Shown here piece after piece: positions 6,279 through 16,800 of a stretch of 64,000 nucleotides of DNA. The stretch's first letter is position 1. The number at the start of each line of letters is the position of its first letter. Position numbers and translations under genes: made by a program. This stretch comes from Sphingobium sp. WTD-1 (lineage in GTDB: Bacteria > Pseudomonadota > Alphaproteobacteria > Sphingomonadales > Sphingomonadaceae): contig NZ_CP119127.1 in the NCBI RefSeq assembly GCF_030128825.1, forward strand, positions 2,914,001 through 2,978,000, in the 5' to 3' direction. The notes under the pieces were generated by a model. That model made no database searches. It saw nothing but the letters and a program-made list of their open reading frames with translations, and was not told the origin of the DNA.

Positions 6279-9182
6279 ATGCCTATGCGTTTGACCTCTC
6301 GCCGTTCGGCCGCTTCGCTCACCATTCTTGCCCTGCTTCTGTCGGGCTCTCCCCTGCCGCTGGCGGCCAGAACCGATCCTTCGGTTGCCGGAGCAAAGGC
6401 TGCGCCGGGCGGTAGCCAGGCGGATATCCGCCCCTGGCTCTACGAAAATAGCGATGTGCCGATCGACACGGCGTGGCGGTTCGGTACGCTGTCCAACGGG
6501 CTGCGCTATGCCATCCGCCGCAACGGTGTGCCGCCGGGGCAGGTGTCGATCCGCCTGCGTATCGATGCCGGATCGCTGATGGAGCGTCCCGATGAACAGG
6601 GCTATGCCCATTTCATGGAACATCTGTCCATGCGCGGGTCGCGCCATGTGCCCGATGGCGAATCGAAGCGCATCTGGCAGCGGCTGGGCGTAACCTTCGG
6701 CAGCGACAGCAATGCCGCGACCACGCCGACCGGCACCACCTATGCGCTCGACCTGCCCCAGGCCAATCAGACGAGCCTTGGCGAAAGCCTGAAAATTCTG
6801 GCCGGCATGATGACCGACCCCAATATCGTCGACAGCGCGGTCGATGCCGAGCGGGCGGTGGTGCTGGCCGAACGGCGCGAGAGCGACGGTCCGCAGATGC
6901 GCATTTCCGACGCAAGTCGCCAGCATTTCTTCGCCGGCCAGCCCTTGGCCGACCATGCACCGATCGGCACGGTCGCGACGCTCAACGCGGCGACCGCGGC
7001 CAAGGCCGAAGCCTTCCACCAGCGCTGGTATCGCCCGGAAAACACGGTGATCGCGATTGCCGGCGATATCGACCCGGCGCTGGCCGAACAGTTGCTCAAG
7101 GATAATTTCGCCAGTTGGCAGGATAGCGGCAAGGGCGCCGAGCAGCCCGATTTCGGAGAACCGGACGCCAAGGCGCCGGCTACCCGCGTCGTGGTGGAAC
7201 CGGGCTCGCCGACGGGCCTCACCATGGCCTGGCTGCGTCCGTGGAAGCCCCATGCCGACACGATCGTCTATAATCAGGACAAGCTGACCGACATGCTGGC
7301 GCTGCAGATCGTCAGTCGGCGGCTGGAGCAGGCGGCACGGGCAGGGGGCAGCTTCCTGGCGGCGGGCGTCGATCAGCAGGATATCAGCCGGTCGGCCGAC
7401 GGCACCTTCATCACCATCACGCCCACCGGCGAGAATTGGGAGAAGGCGCTGGCCGATGTGCGCGCGATCATCGAGGATGCCAAGGCCGCGCCGCCGACCC
7501 AGCAGGAAATCGACCGCGAATATGCGCAGCTCGACACGGCGCTGGCGATCCAGGTCGAAAATGCCGACACGGAAGCCGGGGCCAAGCAGGCGAGCGATCT
7601 GGTGAGCGCGGTGGATATTCGCGAAACCACGGTCAGCCCGCAGGCGGCGCTCGACATCTTCCGCTCCGGCAAGCCGGCGATGACGCCGCAGAAGATACTG
7701 GATTGCACCCGCCGGCTCTTTTCCGCCGGGGTGTTCCGGGCGATGCTGATCACTGGCAAGGTCGAGGCGGGGCAGGACCAGAAGCTGGCCGCTGCGCTCG
7801 CCACGCCGGTCAAGGCGGCGACCAATGCCCGGCTGGCCGACAAGGCGGTGACGATGGACGACCTGCCCAAATTCGGTGCGCCCGCGACCGTCGTGTCGCG
7901 CACGCCGGTCGGGTTGCAGGGGATGGAGAGCATCACCTTTTCCAACGGCGTCAAGCTGACGCTATTCGCCAATGATGCGGAGACCGAGAAGGTACGCATC
8001 AATGTCCGCTTCGGTCATGGCCAGCAGGCCTTCTCACCCACCAAGCCGGTGGCAAGCTGGGCCGGCGATTATGCGCTGGTGGCGAGCGGCATCGGCAAGC
8101 TTGGCCAGCGGGAACTGGACGACCTGACCAATGGCCGGCGCATGGGCATGCAGTTTTCGACCGACGATGACGCGTTCGAATTGCAGGCAGTTACCCGTCC
8201 GGCCGATTACAAGGACCAGCTGCGCCTGTTCGCCGCCAAGCTGTATCAGCCGGGCTGGGATCCGGCGCCGATCGCGCGGGTGAAGACCGGCGCCTCGGTC
8301 GCCTATGACGCGATGTCGCGCGCGCCCGATGGCGTGCTGGGGCGCGACCTCAACTGGCTGCTGCATGACAAGGATGTGCGGTTCCGCACCCCGTCCAAGG
8401 CGGAAATCAACGCGCTGACGCCTGAAAGCTTCCGCCAGACCTGGGAGCCGATCCTGGCTTCGGGACCGATCGAGATCCAGATTTTCGGCCAGGTAAAGGC
8501 CGAAGAAGCGATCCAGGCCGTGGCGGCGACCTTTGGCGCGATGCCGGCTCGCCCGGACGTGCCGGTGCCGGCCGCGAACAAGGTGCAGCGTTTCCCCGCC
8601 CATGTCGAACAGCCGGTCATCCTGCGCCATGACGGCGACAAGGAGCAGGCGGCCGCCGTCATGGCCTGGCCGACGTCCGGCGGTTTTACAATGACCAAGG
8701 AGGCGCGCCAGCTCGAAATCCTGACCCAGATCTTCAATGACCGGTTGTTCGACAAGCTGCGCTCGACCGAGGGCGCTGCCTATTCGCCCAGCGTGCAGAA
8801 TAGCTGGCCCTTCTCCTATGATAGTGGCGGCTATATCTTGGTGACGAGCCAGGTGCGGCCGGACCGGGTCAATTATTTCTACAGCGTCGTGAAGGAAACG
8901 GCCGCCGATCTGGCGAAGACGCCGATCAGCGCCGACGAACTGCAACGGGCCGTGGCGCCGATGCGGCAATTGCTGATGCGCGCCAGCACCGGCAATGCCT
9001 TCTGGATGAGCCAGATGGAAGGGGCGACCCACGACCCGCGCTATGTGCAGGCGATGCAGACCATGAGCCAGGATCTGCTCAACGTCACGCCGGCCGACAT
9101 CCAGGCGCTGGCCACCAAATATCTGGTGCCGGGCAAGAGCTGGTCGGCAGTGGTGCTGCCACAGGGCGTCGCCGCCAAATAG
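6279..9182 (+). CDS. Periplasmic M16-family zinc metallopeptidase (insulinase/pitrilysin-like)
   Basis: 967 residues. A signal peptide occupies about residues 1-31 (RRSAASLTILALLLSG...LPLAA). The zinc site is the inverted HxxEH motif HFMEH at 111-115 in the first of four M16 repeats; the distal glutamate lies in ERAVVLAERRESD about 75 residues later. Later non-catalytic repeats include TPVGLQGMESITFSNGVKLT and LEILTQIFNDRLFDKLRSTEGAAYSPS, typical of the second half. The length fits fused-dimer M16 proteases such as PqqL-type periplasmic enzymes, which degrade peptides in the cell envelope. The gene has its own 200-base upstream region. A second ATG two codons in (6285) is equally possible as start. 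Confidence 0.9.
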   Translation: MPMRLTSRRSAASLTILALLLSGSPLPLAARTDPSVAGAKAAPGGSQADIRPWLYENSDVPIDTAWRFGTLSNGLRYAIRRNGVPPGQVSIRLRIDAGSLMERPDEQGYAHFMEHLSMRGSRHVPDGESKRIWQRLGVTFGSDSNAATTPTGTTYALDLPQANQTSLGESLKILAGMMTDPNIVDSAVDAERAVVLAERRESDGPQMRISDASRQHFFAGQPLADHAPIGTVATLNAATAAKAEAFHQRWYRPENTVIAIAGDIDPALAEQLLKDNFASWQDSGKGAEQPDFGEPDAKAPATRVVVEPGSPTGLTMAWLRPWKPHADTIVYNQDKLTDMLALQIVSRRLEQAARAGGSFLAAGVDQQDISRSADGTFITITPTGENWEKALADVRAIIEDAKAAPPTQQEIDREYAQLDTALAIQVENADTEAGAKQASDLVSAVDIRETTVSPQAALDIFRSGKPAMTPQKILDCTRRLFSAGVFRAMLITGKVEAGQDQKLAAALATPVKAATNARLADKAVTMDDLPKFGAPATVVSRTPVGLQGMESITFSNGVKLTLFANDAETEKVRINVRFGHGQQAFSPTKPVASWAGDYALVASGIGKLGQRELDDLTNGRRMGMQFSTDDDAFELQAVTRPADYKDQLRLFAAKLYQPGWDPAPIARVKTGASVAYDAMSRAPDGVLGRDLNWLLHDKDVRFRTPSKAEINALTPESFRQTWEPILASGPIEIQIFGQVKAEEAIQAVAATFGAMPARPDVPVPAANKVQRFPAHVEQPVILRHDGDKEQAAAVMAWPTSGGFTMTKEARQLEILTQIFNDRLFDKLRSTEGAAYSPSVQNSWPFSYDSGGYILVTSQVRPDRVNYFYSVVKETAADLAKTPISADELQRAVAPMRQLLMRASTGNAFWMSQMEGATHDPRYVQAMQTMSQDLLNVTPADIQALATKYLVPGKSWSAVVLPQGVAAK

Positions 9183-9191
9183 ACGGCTGGA

Positions 9192-9362
9192 TCAGGCGGA
9201 GGCTGCTTGCGCGTCCTCTGCCTGCAGCAATTGCTCGTAGAGCCGCGCATATTCCAGATGCATGTTGCGGAGCGCCGGTGTGGCCGATCGCGCGGCCAAC
9301 TGGCGATTGCGGTCCCGTCGCTGCTCGAAATAGGCGCGGCCGAAATTTGCTTCCAGATCCAT
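9192..9362 (-). CDS. Small conserved-looking protein of unknown function (56 aa)
   Basis: A 56-residue ORF, MDLEANFGRAYFEQRRDRNR and onward, with a very strong ribosome site (AGGGAGGT, 5 bases before ATG). It is predicted helical, charged, without membrane segments or cysteines. It lies tail-to-tail with the M16 gene (9 bases apart). The ribosome site and coding-like composition support a real gene. I do not recognise a family. Confidence 0.65.
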   Translation of the reverse strand: MDLEANFGRAYFEQRRDRNRQLAARSATPALRNMHLEYARLYEQLLQAEDAQAASA

Positions 9363-9589
9363 GAAATACCTCCCTCGATTGATCCTCCAATGGGCGAGGC
9401 GCCAACAGGTTGCGGGCAGGGCAGGGGCTTGCGGTGGACGGGGACGAAACAGGGGCGGGCGGCACGATGCGACCATCCATCTTTGCCCTTGATGCTGGCC
9501 GGCTTTGGTCGCTAGGTCAGGGGCGTGGGGCAATGATGATCCGGCCATACGCGGCCCGGACATCGATCGCCCAGGGGGATTTGCATCGC

Positions 9590-10870
9590 ATGTTGAAGAC
9601 TGTCCGGGCATCGGCCATGGCCACCACCATCCTGTTGTCGCTGGCTGCCGCGCCGGCGCTTGCCGAGCAGGTGGTCGTCACCGCGGATCATATGGTCGAT
9701 GTGCTGGCCGGCAAGACGGTCGATCATCCGGCTATCTTCATCACCGATGGTCGCATTACCGGCATCGCCGACGCGCGCACCGTGCGCTGGGGCAGCGACG
9801 TCAAGCATATCGATCTGTCGGGCAAGACCATCCTGCCGGGCCTCATCGACATGCACGTCCACCTGACCAGCCTGGCGGAAGTCGGCGGCTATCAGGGGCT
9901 GCGCTACACCGACAGTTTCTGGACCGCTGTGGGCGTCAAGAATGCGCGGATCACGCTGAAGGCCGGTTTTACCACCGTGCGCAATGTCGGGTCGGCGGAT
10001 TTCGCCGATGTGGGCCTCAAGCAGGCGATCGAGGAGGGGCAGATTGTCGGGCCGCGGATCATCCCGGCCGGCTATGCAATCGGCGCGACCGGCGGCCATT
10101 GCGATGGCGGTGGCCTGCCGCCCTCAATGGACCGCAAGGAGCCTTCGGTGGTCGACAGCCCGCAGGAGGGCCGCGCCAAGGTGCGCTGGCTGCACAAATA
10201 TGGCGCCCGCGTGATCAAGATCTGTGCGACCGGTGGTGTCTTCTCGCTGGGCGACGCGGTCGGCGCGCAGCAGCTGAGCTTTGACGAGATGAAGGCGATC
10301 GTCGACGAGGCGCATATGCTGGGACTCAAGGTCGCGGCCCATGCCCATGGCAATGACGGTATCCGCACCGCGATCGAGGCGGGGATCGACACGATCGAAC
10401 ATTGCAGCCTGGCCGATGACGAGACGATCAAGCTGGCGGCCAGCAAGAAGACCTGGTTCGACATGGATATCTATAATGACGATTATATCCTGGCGACCGG
10501 CACGGCCAATGGCACCGAGCAGGAAAGCCTGGACAAGGAAAAGCTGATCGGGCGGTTGCAGCGCGAAACCTTCCGCAAGGCGGTGAAGGCGGGCGTGCCG
10601 ATGCTGTTCGGGACCGATGCCGGCGTCTATCCCCATGGCGACAATGGCAAGCAGTTCGCCAAGATGGTCGAATGGGGCATGACGCCGATGCAGGCGATCC
10701 AGGCGGCGACCGTCAGCGGCGCCAAGGCGCTGGGTTGGGAAGCCGATGTCGGTGCGATCGCGGTCGGCCGCTATGGGGACATCGTTGCGGTGCAGGGCGA
10801 TCCGCTCAAGGACGTCACCTTGCTGCAGCATGTCAGCGACGTGGTGAAGGGCGGCGAACTGGTCGAATGA
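9590..10870 (+). CDS. Secreted metal-dependent amidohydrolase
   Basis: 426 residues from MLKTVRASAM, preceded by CAGGGGGAT. The signal peptide runs to about residue 25 (ILLSLAAAPALAE). The amidohydrolase TIM-barrel motifs are all visible: DMHVH (H89, H91), KICATGG (likely carboxylated Lys strand), HAHGND, IEHC and GTDAG (catalytic Asp). It resembles imidazolonepropionase/prolidase-like periplasmic amidohydrolases (cytosine-deaminase superfamily) that cleave dipeptide or amide bonds; the substrate is unknown. Its stop overlaps the start of the following glycosyltransferase as ATGA. An in-frame extension upstream to 9410 lacks a signal-peptide-like start and is rejected. Confidence 0.88.
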   Translation: MLKTVRASAMATTILLSLAAAPALAEQVVVTADHMVDVLAGKTVDHPAIFITDGRITGIADARTVRWGSDVKHIDLSGKTILPGLIDMHVHLTSLAEVGGYQGLRYTDSFWTAVGVKNARITLKAGFTTVRNVGSADFADVGLKQAIEEGQIVGPRIIPAGYAIGATGGHCDGGGLPPSMDRKEPSVVDSPQEGRAKVRWLHKYGARVIKICATGGVFSLGDAVGAQQLSFDEMKAIVDEAHMLGLKVAAHAHGNDGIRTAIEAGIDTIEHCSLADDETIKLAASKKTWFDMDIYNDDYILATGTANGTEQESLDKEKLIGRLQRETFRKAVKAGVPMLFGTDAGVYPHGDNGKQFAKMVEWGMTPMQAIQAATVSGAKALGWEADVGAIAVGRYGDIVAVQGDPLKDVTLLQHVSDVVKGGELVE

Positions 10871-12009
10871 GCGTGAAGGTCATATTGTCGGTGGAGGCGC
10901 TGGAGCCGCGTCTCTCGGGTATTGGTCGCTATAGTTGGGAACTGGCGCAACGCATTGGTGCAGCGCCCGAGGTGGATGGCGTTCGTTTCTATCGCAATGG
11001 CGAGTGGATCGCGGATCCGGCGAAGCTGCTGGATGAGCCTGTGACGCCTAAGCAGCGTCACAAGGTTCATCGCTGGCTGCGCAAGCGCACCACCGGATTG
11101 CGCAAGTGGGGCAGGGACGTGCGCGATGCTGCGGTCATGCGGTCGCACCTGTTCCATGGTCCCAATTATTTCCTGCCGGCAGCGACTGAGGGCGGGGTCA
11201 TCACCGTTCACGACCTGTCGGTATTCCGCTATCCCGAAACCCATCCCGAGGCGCGGTTGCGCCAGTTCGAGCGGAATTTTGAAGCGTCGGTTGCCCGCGC
11301 CGCCCATATCATCACCGACAGTGCGACCACGCGGAGCGAGGTGATCGATTTTCTTTCGCTTTCGCCCGAGCAGGTTACGGCAGTGCCATTGGCGGCCAGC
11401 CCGGCTTTCATGCCACGGGATCGCGATCAATTGCGCCCCGCATTGTCGCGCTATGATCTGGCGCCGCGGGGCTATGCGCTGTGCGTGTCGACGGTGGAGC
11501 CGCGCAAGCGCATCCCGCAACTGCTGCAGGCATGGGAAATGCTGCCGCCGGCTGTGCGAAGCCGCTGGCCGTTGATGGTGACAGGCGGGGCCGGCTGGCT
11601 GAGTGATGACATCCAGGCATTGATGGATCGCGGCGCACGAGAGGGCTGGGTGCGCTATCTGGGGTTCGTGCCGGAGGAAGATCTGCCGCTGCTCTATGCC
11701 GGTGCAGCGCTGTTCGTCTATCCGTCGGTTTATGAGGGCTTTGGCCTGCCGCCGGTCGAGGCGATGGCGAGCGGCGTGCCGACCGTCGTCGCCAATGCCT
11801 CCTGCCTCCCGGAAGTTACAGGCGGCGCGGCCATGCTGGTCGAACCCGAAGATATCGACGATTTTGCGCATCGACTGGAGCAGGCGCTGGTGGATGGTGA
11901 ATGGCGGGAGACAGCGCGCGCTGCCGGACTGGCCATCGCCGGTGGCTATAGCTGGGACCGGTGCGCGCGCGAAACTGTGGCGCTTTATGACCAGGTGGCA
12001 GGCCGTTAA
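10867..12009 (+). CDS. Glycosyltransferase family 4-type protein
   Basis: 380 residues, GT-B fold. The N-terminal domain holds the acceptor-side motif VEALEPRLSGIGRYSWELAQ; the C-terminal domain has VSTVEPRKRIPQLLQAW (donor strand) and the retaining-GT EX7E motif EGFGLPPVE beginning at E290. GT4 enzymes of this type transfer mannose or related sugars to lipid-linked or polysaccharide acceptors. Translation is probably coupled to the amidohydrolase by the ATGA overlap, an unusual partner. Its stop codon overlaps the tetR stop by three bases (convergent). Confidence 0.87.
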   Translation: MSVKVILSVEALEPRLSGIGRYSWELAQRIGAAPEVDGVRFYRNGEWIADPAKLLDEPVTPKQRHKVHRWLRKRTTGLRKWGRDVRDAAVMRSHLFHGPNYFLPAATEGGVITVHDLSVFRYPETHPEARLRQFERNFEASVARAAHIITDSATTRSEVIDFLSLSPEQVTAVPLAASPAFMPRDRDQLRPALSRYDLAPRGYALCVSTVEPRKRIPQLLQAWEMLPPAVRSRWPLMVTGGAGWLSDDIQALMDRGAREGWVRYLGFVPEEDLPLLYAGAALFVYPSVYEGFGLPPVEAMASGVPTVVANASCLPEVTGGAAMLVEPEDIDDFAHRLEQALVDGEWRETARAAGLAIAGGYSWDRCARETVALYDQVAGR

Positions 12010-12593
12010 CGCACGGCCTTCAGGCCTGCCACGATCATCTGGGCGGCGCGTCGGGCCGACGCCTCCGGGCTGAGATTGGGGCGCGACAGGCTGCGATGGC
12101 CCAGGCCGAACATGCAGGCCAGGATCATCTCCTCCGCGCCGTCCAGCGCTTCGCCTGAAAGCTCCGGATTGGCGGCGCAGGCAAAGTCGCGAATATCGTC
12201 GCGGAAACGGCCGCACATGGTCCCGATCATCTCGCCGACCGTCGGATTGCGGAAGCTTTCGGCCAAGATGTCGAACGACAGCGCCTCATCCTTTTCGTCA
12301 ATGACGTGCAGCATCAGTTGCTCGAACGTATCGTCGATGCTCAACTCGCCACTGTCGAGTCGTTTGCGCAGGATATCGACGTCCTCCGCCCACTGATCGG
12401 CGTCGGCATGGACGATAGCCTCGATGATATCTTCCTTTCCTTTGAAAAGCCGATATATTTGCCCCACTGATACCTGTGCGGCGGAAGCGAGTTCGGCCAT
12501 GGACGTCTGGTGGAAACCATGGCTGTTGAACAGGTCTCGCGCCGCTGCAAGAACACGGTCGCGACTGCTTTTTTCATGCTGCGCTGCAACCAT
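12006..12593 (-). CDS. TetR/AcrR-family repressor of the adjacent RND pump
   Basis: 195 residues. The N-terminal helix-turn-helix is DRVLAAARDLFNSHGFHQTSMAELASAAQVSVGQIYRLFKGKEDI (about residues 12-57, interrupted here only by description), the TetR_N signature. The C-terminal ligand domain is family-variable and includes three cysteines. The gene is divergent from the RND operon across a 116-base region that holds a 20-bp perfect palindrome; the classical arrangement implies that it represses the pump and is released by a drug-like ligand. Confidence 0.9.
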   Translation of the reverse strand: MVAAQHEKSSRDRVLAAARDLFNSHGFHQTSMAELASAAQVSVGQIYRLFKGKEDIIEAIVHADADQWAEDVDILRKRLDSGELSIDDTFEQLMLHVIDEKDEALSFDILAESFRNPTVGEMIGTMCGRFRDDIRDFACAANPELSGEALDGAEEMILACMFGLGHRSLSRPNLSPEASARRAAQMIVAGLKAVR

Positions 12594-12657
12594 TTTACCC
12601 TCGGAAAATTGTTTTTCTCTTGAATTCCCTCTGACAGCTTCTTAGGTGCGCGGCAAG

Positions 12658-12677
12658 CGGAATGAACGTTCATTCCG
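12658..12677. promoter_or_regulatory. TetR-type operator palindrome
   Basis: CGGAATGAACGTTCATTCCG is a 20-base perfect palindrome 33 bases before the efflux gene start and 65 bases from the tetR start. Its length and the GAATGAACGTTCATTC core resemble operators of AcrR/TetR-type repressors. It is the only such palindrome I saw in the divergent region. Confidence 0.75.
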
Positions 12678-12709
12678 GTCCTGCGATATTTATCGGATTG
12701 GGAAAATTG

Positions 12710-13876
12710 ATGCAAAAGGGGAACTTCTTCGGATTGCTGGCCTGTGTTTCGGCCCTTGCGCTGAGCGCTTGCGGTCAGGAAGCGCCGCCCGCACCGCCGC
12801 CGCCGAGCGTGGGCGTGGTGACGCTCAAGACCGAGTCGGCACCGTTGCTGAACGAACTGCCGGGCCGCATTTCAGCCTTTGAAACGGCCGAAGTCCGGCC
12901 GCAGATCAGCGGCATCATTCGTCGCCGTCTGTTTACCGAGGGCGGTAACGTCCAGGCCGGACAAGTGCTGTACGAGATCGATGACGCGCCCTACCGGGCC
13001 GCGCTCGCCCAGGCGCAGGGTTCGCTCGCCAACGCGCAAGCGGCGATCCGCTCGACCGGGCTTCAGGCTCAGCGCTACAAGGATCTGGTCGGCATCAATG
13101 CGGTGTCGAAGCAGGAATATGACGATGCCGATGCAGCGGCCCAGCAGGCGCGCGCCAATGTTGCGGCGCAGCAGGGCGCAGTGCAGGCGGCACAGGTGAA
13201 CCAGAATTTCACCCGTATTCGTGCGCCCATCTCGGGCCGTATCAGCCGTTCGCTGCTGACCCCGGGTGCGCTGGTCCAGACCGGTCAGGCCGATCCGCTG
13301 ACCACCATCCAGCGCACCGACCGCGTCTATGTCGACGTGACCCAGTCCGCCGCGCAGATCATCGACCTCAAGCAGGCGATGAAGGCCGGCGGCATCAGCG
13401 AGGCGCAGGGCGCCCGCATCCAGCTGATCCTGCCCAATGGCAGTGTCTATCCGGGTGAAGGCCGCTTGCAATTTGCCGATGTGACGGTGGATTCCAGCTC
13501 GGGCGCGGTCACGCTACGCGCAATCTTCCCCAACGCTGACGGGCTGTTGCTGCCGGGCATGTATGTCCGCGCCAAGCTGATCGAGGGTGAGCGCACCCAG
13601 GCGATCCTGGCCCCGCAACAGGGCATTTCGCGCGACGCGCGCGGCCGGGCGACGGCGATGGTCGTGGGCAAAGACAACAAGGTCGAGGTCCGCCAAGTCG
13701 AGGTCGATCGCGCGATCGGCGACAAGTGGATCGTCACCAGCGGCCTGAAGCCGGGCGACAAGCTGATCGTCGAGGGGCTGGTCAATCTGCGTCCCGGCAC
13801 GGTGGTCAAGCCCGGCGCGCCGCAGCAGGTGACCGCCCCCGAAGCTGGTGTGGCAGCCCAGGGCGGGGCGCACTAA
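12710..13876 (+). CDS. RND efflux periplasmic adaptor (membrane fusion protein)
   Basis: 388 residues from the ATG at 12710; an upstream in-frame ATG at 12662 lies inside the operator palindrome and is unlikely. The lipoprotein signal ends in LALSAC (lipobox, Cys about residue 20), then a Pro-rich linker. The HlyD/AcrA elements are in order: lipoyl motif VRPQISGIIRRRLFTEGGNVQAGQVLYEIDD, a coiled-coil hairpin (YRAALAQAQGSLANAQAAI ... AVSKQEYDDADAAAQQA), the second lipoyl half TRIRAPISGRIS, and the beta-barrel. It joins the inner-membrane pump and outer-membrane channel encoded just downstream (3-base gap). Confidence 0.93.
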   Translation: MQKGNFFGLLACVSALALSACGQEAPPAPPPPSVGVVTLKTESAPLLNELPGRISAFETAEVRPQISGIIRRRLFTEGGNVQAGQVLYEIDDAPYRAALAQAQGSLANAQAAIRSTGLQAQRYKDLVGINAVSKQEYDDADAAAQQARANVAAQQGAVQAAQVNQNFTRIRAPISGRISRSLLTPGALVQTGQADPLTTIQRTDRVYVDVTQSAAQIIDLKQAMKAGGISEAQGARIQLILPNGSVYPGEGRLQFADVTVDSSSGAVTLRAIFPNADGLLLPGMYVRAKLIEGERTQAILAPQQGISRDARGRATAMVVGKDNKVEVRQVEVDRAIGDKWIVTSGLKPGDKLIVEGLVNLRPGTVVKPGAPQQVTAPEAGVAAQGGAH

Positions 13877-13879
13877 GCC

Positions 13880-16800
13880 ATGGCCCGCTATTTTATCGAC
13901 AGGCCCATCTTCGCATGGGTCATCGCCATCGTCATCATGCTGGCAGGCCTGCTCGCGATCCGGTCGCTGCCGGTCGCGCAGTTCCCGGAAATCGCCCCGC
14001 CGGCGGTGACGATCCAGACCACCTATCCCGGTGCCAACGCCCAGACGCTGGAAAGCACGACGACGCAGATCATCGAGCAGCAGCTCAAGGGTATCGACAA
14101 TCTGCGTTATTTTGCTTCCACCAGCGACGGTTCGGGCAATCTGAGCATCACCCTGACCTTTGAGCAGGGCACCGATCCTGACATCGCGCAGGTGCAGGTG
14201 CAGAACAAGCTGTCGCAGGCGACCCCGCTGCTGCCGCAGGAAGTGCAGCAGCAGGGCCTGCGCGTGGGCAAGTCCACGTCCAGCTTCCTGCTGATCATGG
14301 CGGCCTATTCGGACGATGGCATTCATGACCAGGAGGACGCGGCGGACTTCATCGCGTCCAGCCTGCAGGATCCGCTGAGCCGTGTGACCGGCGTCGGCGA
14401 TACCCAGCTGTTCGGTTCGCAATATGCGATGCGCATCTGGCTCGATCCGTACAAGATGGCCAATCTGGGTGTGACCACCGGCGACGTGAAGTCGGCGATC
14501 ACCGCGCAGAATGCCCAGGTGTCGGCCGGCCAGATCGGTGGTTCGCCCTCGCCCAAGGGGCAAGCGCTCAACGCCACCGTCACCGCCCAGTCGCGCCTGC
14601 GCACGCCGGAGGAATTCGAGAATATCCGTCTGCGCAGCAACAGCGACGGTTCGGTCGTGCTGATGAAGGATGTCGCCAAAGTCGAGCTGGGCGCGGAAAC
14701 CTATGGTTTTGGCGTGAAGTTCAACGGCCATCCGGCGTCGGGCTTCGGCATCAAGCTGGCACCGGGCGCCAACGCGCTCGACACTGTGGAAGCCGTCAAG
14801 GCGCGCGTCGACCAGCTGTCGAAGAATTTTCCGAGCTGGGTCAAATATGACTTCCCGGTCGACAACTCGACCTTCGTCAAGCTGTCGGTGGAGCAGGTGG
14901 TCCATACCCTGTTCGAAGCCGTGCTGCTGGTGTTCGTCGTCATGTTCCTGTTCCTGCAGAACTGGCGCGCCACGCTGATCCCGACGATCGCGGTGCCGGT
15001 GGTTCTGCTGGGCGCGCTGGCGATCCTCAGCGCAGCCGGCTTCACCATCAACACCCTGACCCTGTTCGGCATGGTGCTGGCGATCGGCCTGCTGGTCGAT
15101 GACGCGATCGTCGTCGTCGAGAATGTCGAACGTCTGATCCAGGATGAAGGGCTCAGCCCCAAGGAAGCAGCCAAGAAGTCGATGGACGAGATCAGCGGCG
15201 CGCTGATCGGCATCGGCCTGGTGCTGTCTGCGGTTTTCCTGCCGATGGCCTTCTTCGGCGGGTCCACCGGCGTCATCTTCCGGCAATTCTCGATCACCAT
15301 CGTGTCGTCGATGATCCTGTCGGTGCTGGTCGCGTTGATCTTGACCCCGGCGCTGTGCGCCACCATCCTCAAGCCTGCATCGCACGGGCATAGCTGGAAC
15401 GGGCCGATCGGCTCGATCCTTGGCCGGTTCTTCGACTGGTTCAACCGGACCTTCGACAAGGGCGTGGTGCGCTATGGCGCGGGCGTCGAGAAGGTCGAGC
15501 GCAGCTGGGTGCGGACCATGCTGGTCTATGGCCTGGTCGTGGTCGGCATGGCGTTCATATTCCTGCGCCTGCCGAGCGGCTTCCTGCCGGATGAGGACCA
15601 GGGCATCATCATCAACCAGGTGTCGCTGCCCGCGGGCACGACGCTGGAAGAAACCGAACGTGCGCTGGCGCGGATGCGCGACCATTATCTGGTCGACGAG
15701 AAGAAGAATGTCTCGGCAGTGTTCACGGTCGCCGGCTTCGGCTTCGTGGGCCAGGGCCAAAATGTCGGCATCGTCTTTGCCCGCATGAAGGATTGGCATG
15801 AACGCAAGGGCGCCGACAGCCGCGTCCCCGCGATCGCTCTGCGCGCCAATATGGCGTTCCAGAAGATCTCGTCGGGCATGGCCTTCGCCTTCGTGCCGCC
15901 GGCCGTGCAGGAACTGGGTAACGCCTCCGGTTTCGACTTCCAACTGCTCGATCAGGCCAATCTGGGCCATGACAAGCTGCTGGCGGCGCGCAACCAGTTG
16001 CTGGGCATGGCGATGGGCGACAAGCGCCTGGCGCAGGTCCGTCCCAATGGCCTGGAAGATACGCCGCAATTGAAGCTGAACGTCGATCAGGCTGCGGCCG
16101 GTGCGCTGGGTATCGCCCAGGCGGACGTCAACGACACGATCAGCACCAATCTGGGCGGTACCTATGTCAACGACTTCATCGACCGTGACCGCGTGAAGCG
16201 CGTGTTCGTCCAGGCCGATGCACCGTTCCGGACTTCGCCCGATGCAATCAATGCCTTCCATGTCCGTGGCAGCACGGGCGTGATGGCACCGCTCTCGGCC
16301 TTCTCCACCACGGAATGGGTCCAGGGTCCGGCCCGTCTGGAACGCTATAATGGCGTGCCGTCGATGAACATTCAGGGTGCCCCGGCACCTGGCGTGTCCA
16401 GCGGCACCGCGATGCAGGCGATGGAGGAGTTTGCCGCCAAGCTGCCGGCCGGCATCGGCTTTGCCTGGAACGGCATTTCCTATGAGGAACAGACCTCCGG
16501 TGGTCAGGCGCCCTATGTCTATGCGCTCTCGATGCTGATCGTCTTCCTCTGCCTGGCTGCGCTCTATGAGAGCTGGTCGGTGCCGATCGCGGTCATGCTG
16601 GTCGTGCCGCTGGGCGTGCTCGGTGCGGTGATCGCGGCGACGCTGGCGGGCCTCAACAACGACATCTATCTGCAGGTGGGGCTGATCACGACCATCGGCG
16701 TGTCGGCGAAGAACGCGATCCTGATCGTGGAATTTGCCGAAGAGAAGATGCGTGAGGGGCTGCCGCCCGCCAAGGCGGCGCTGGAAGCGGGCAAGCTGCG

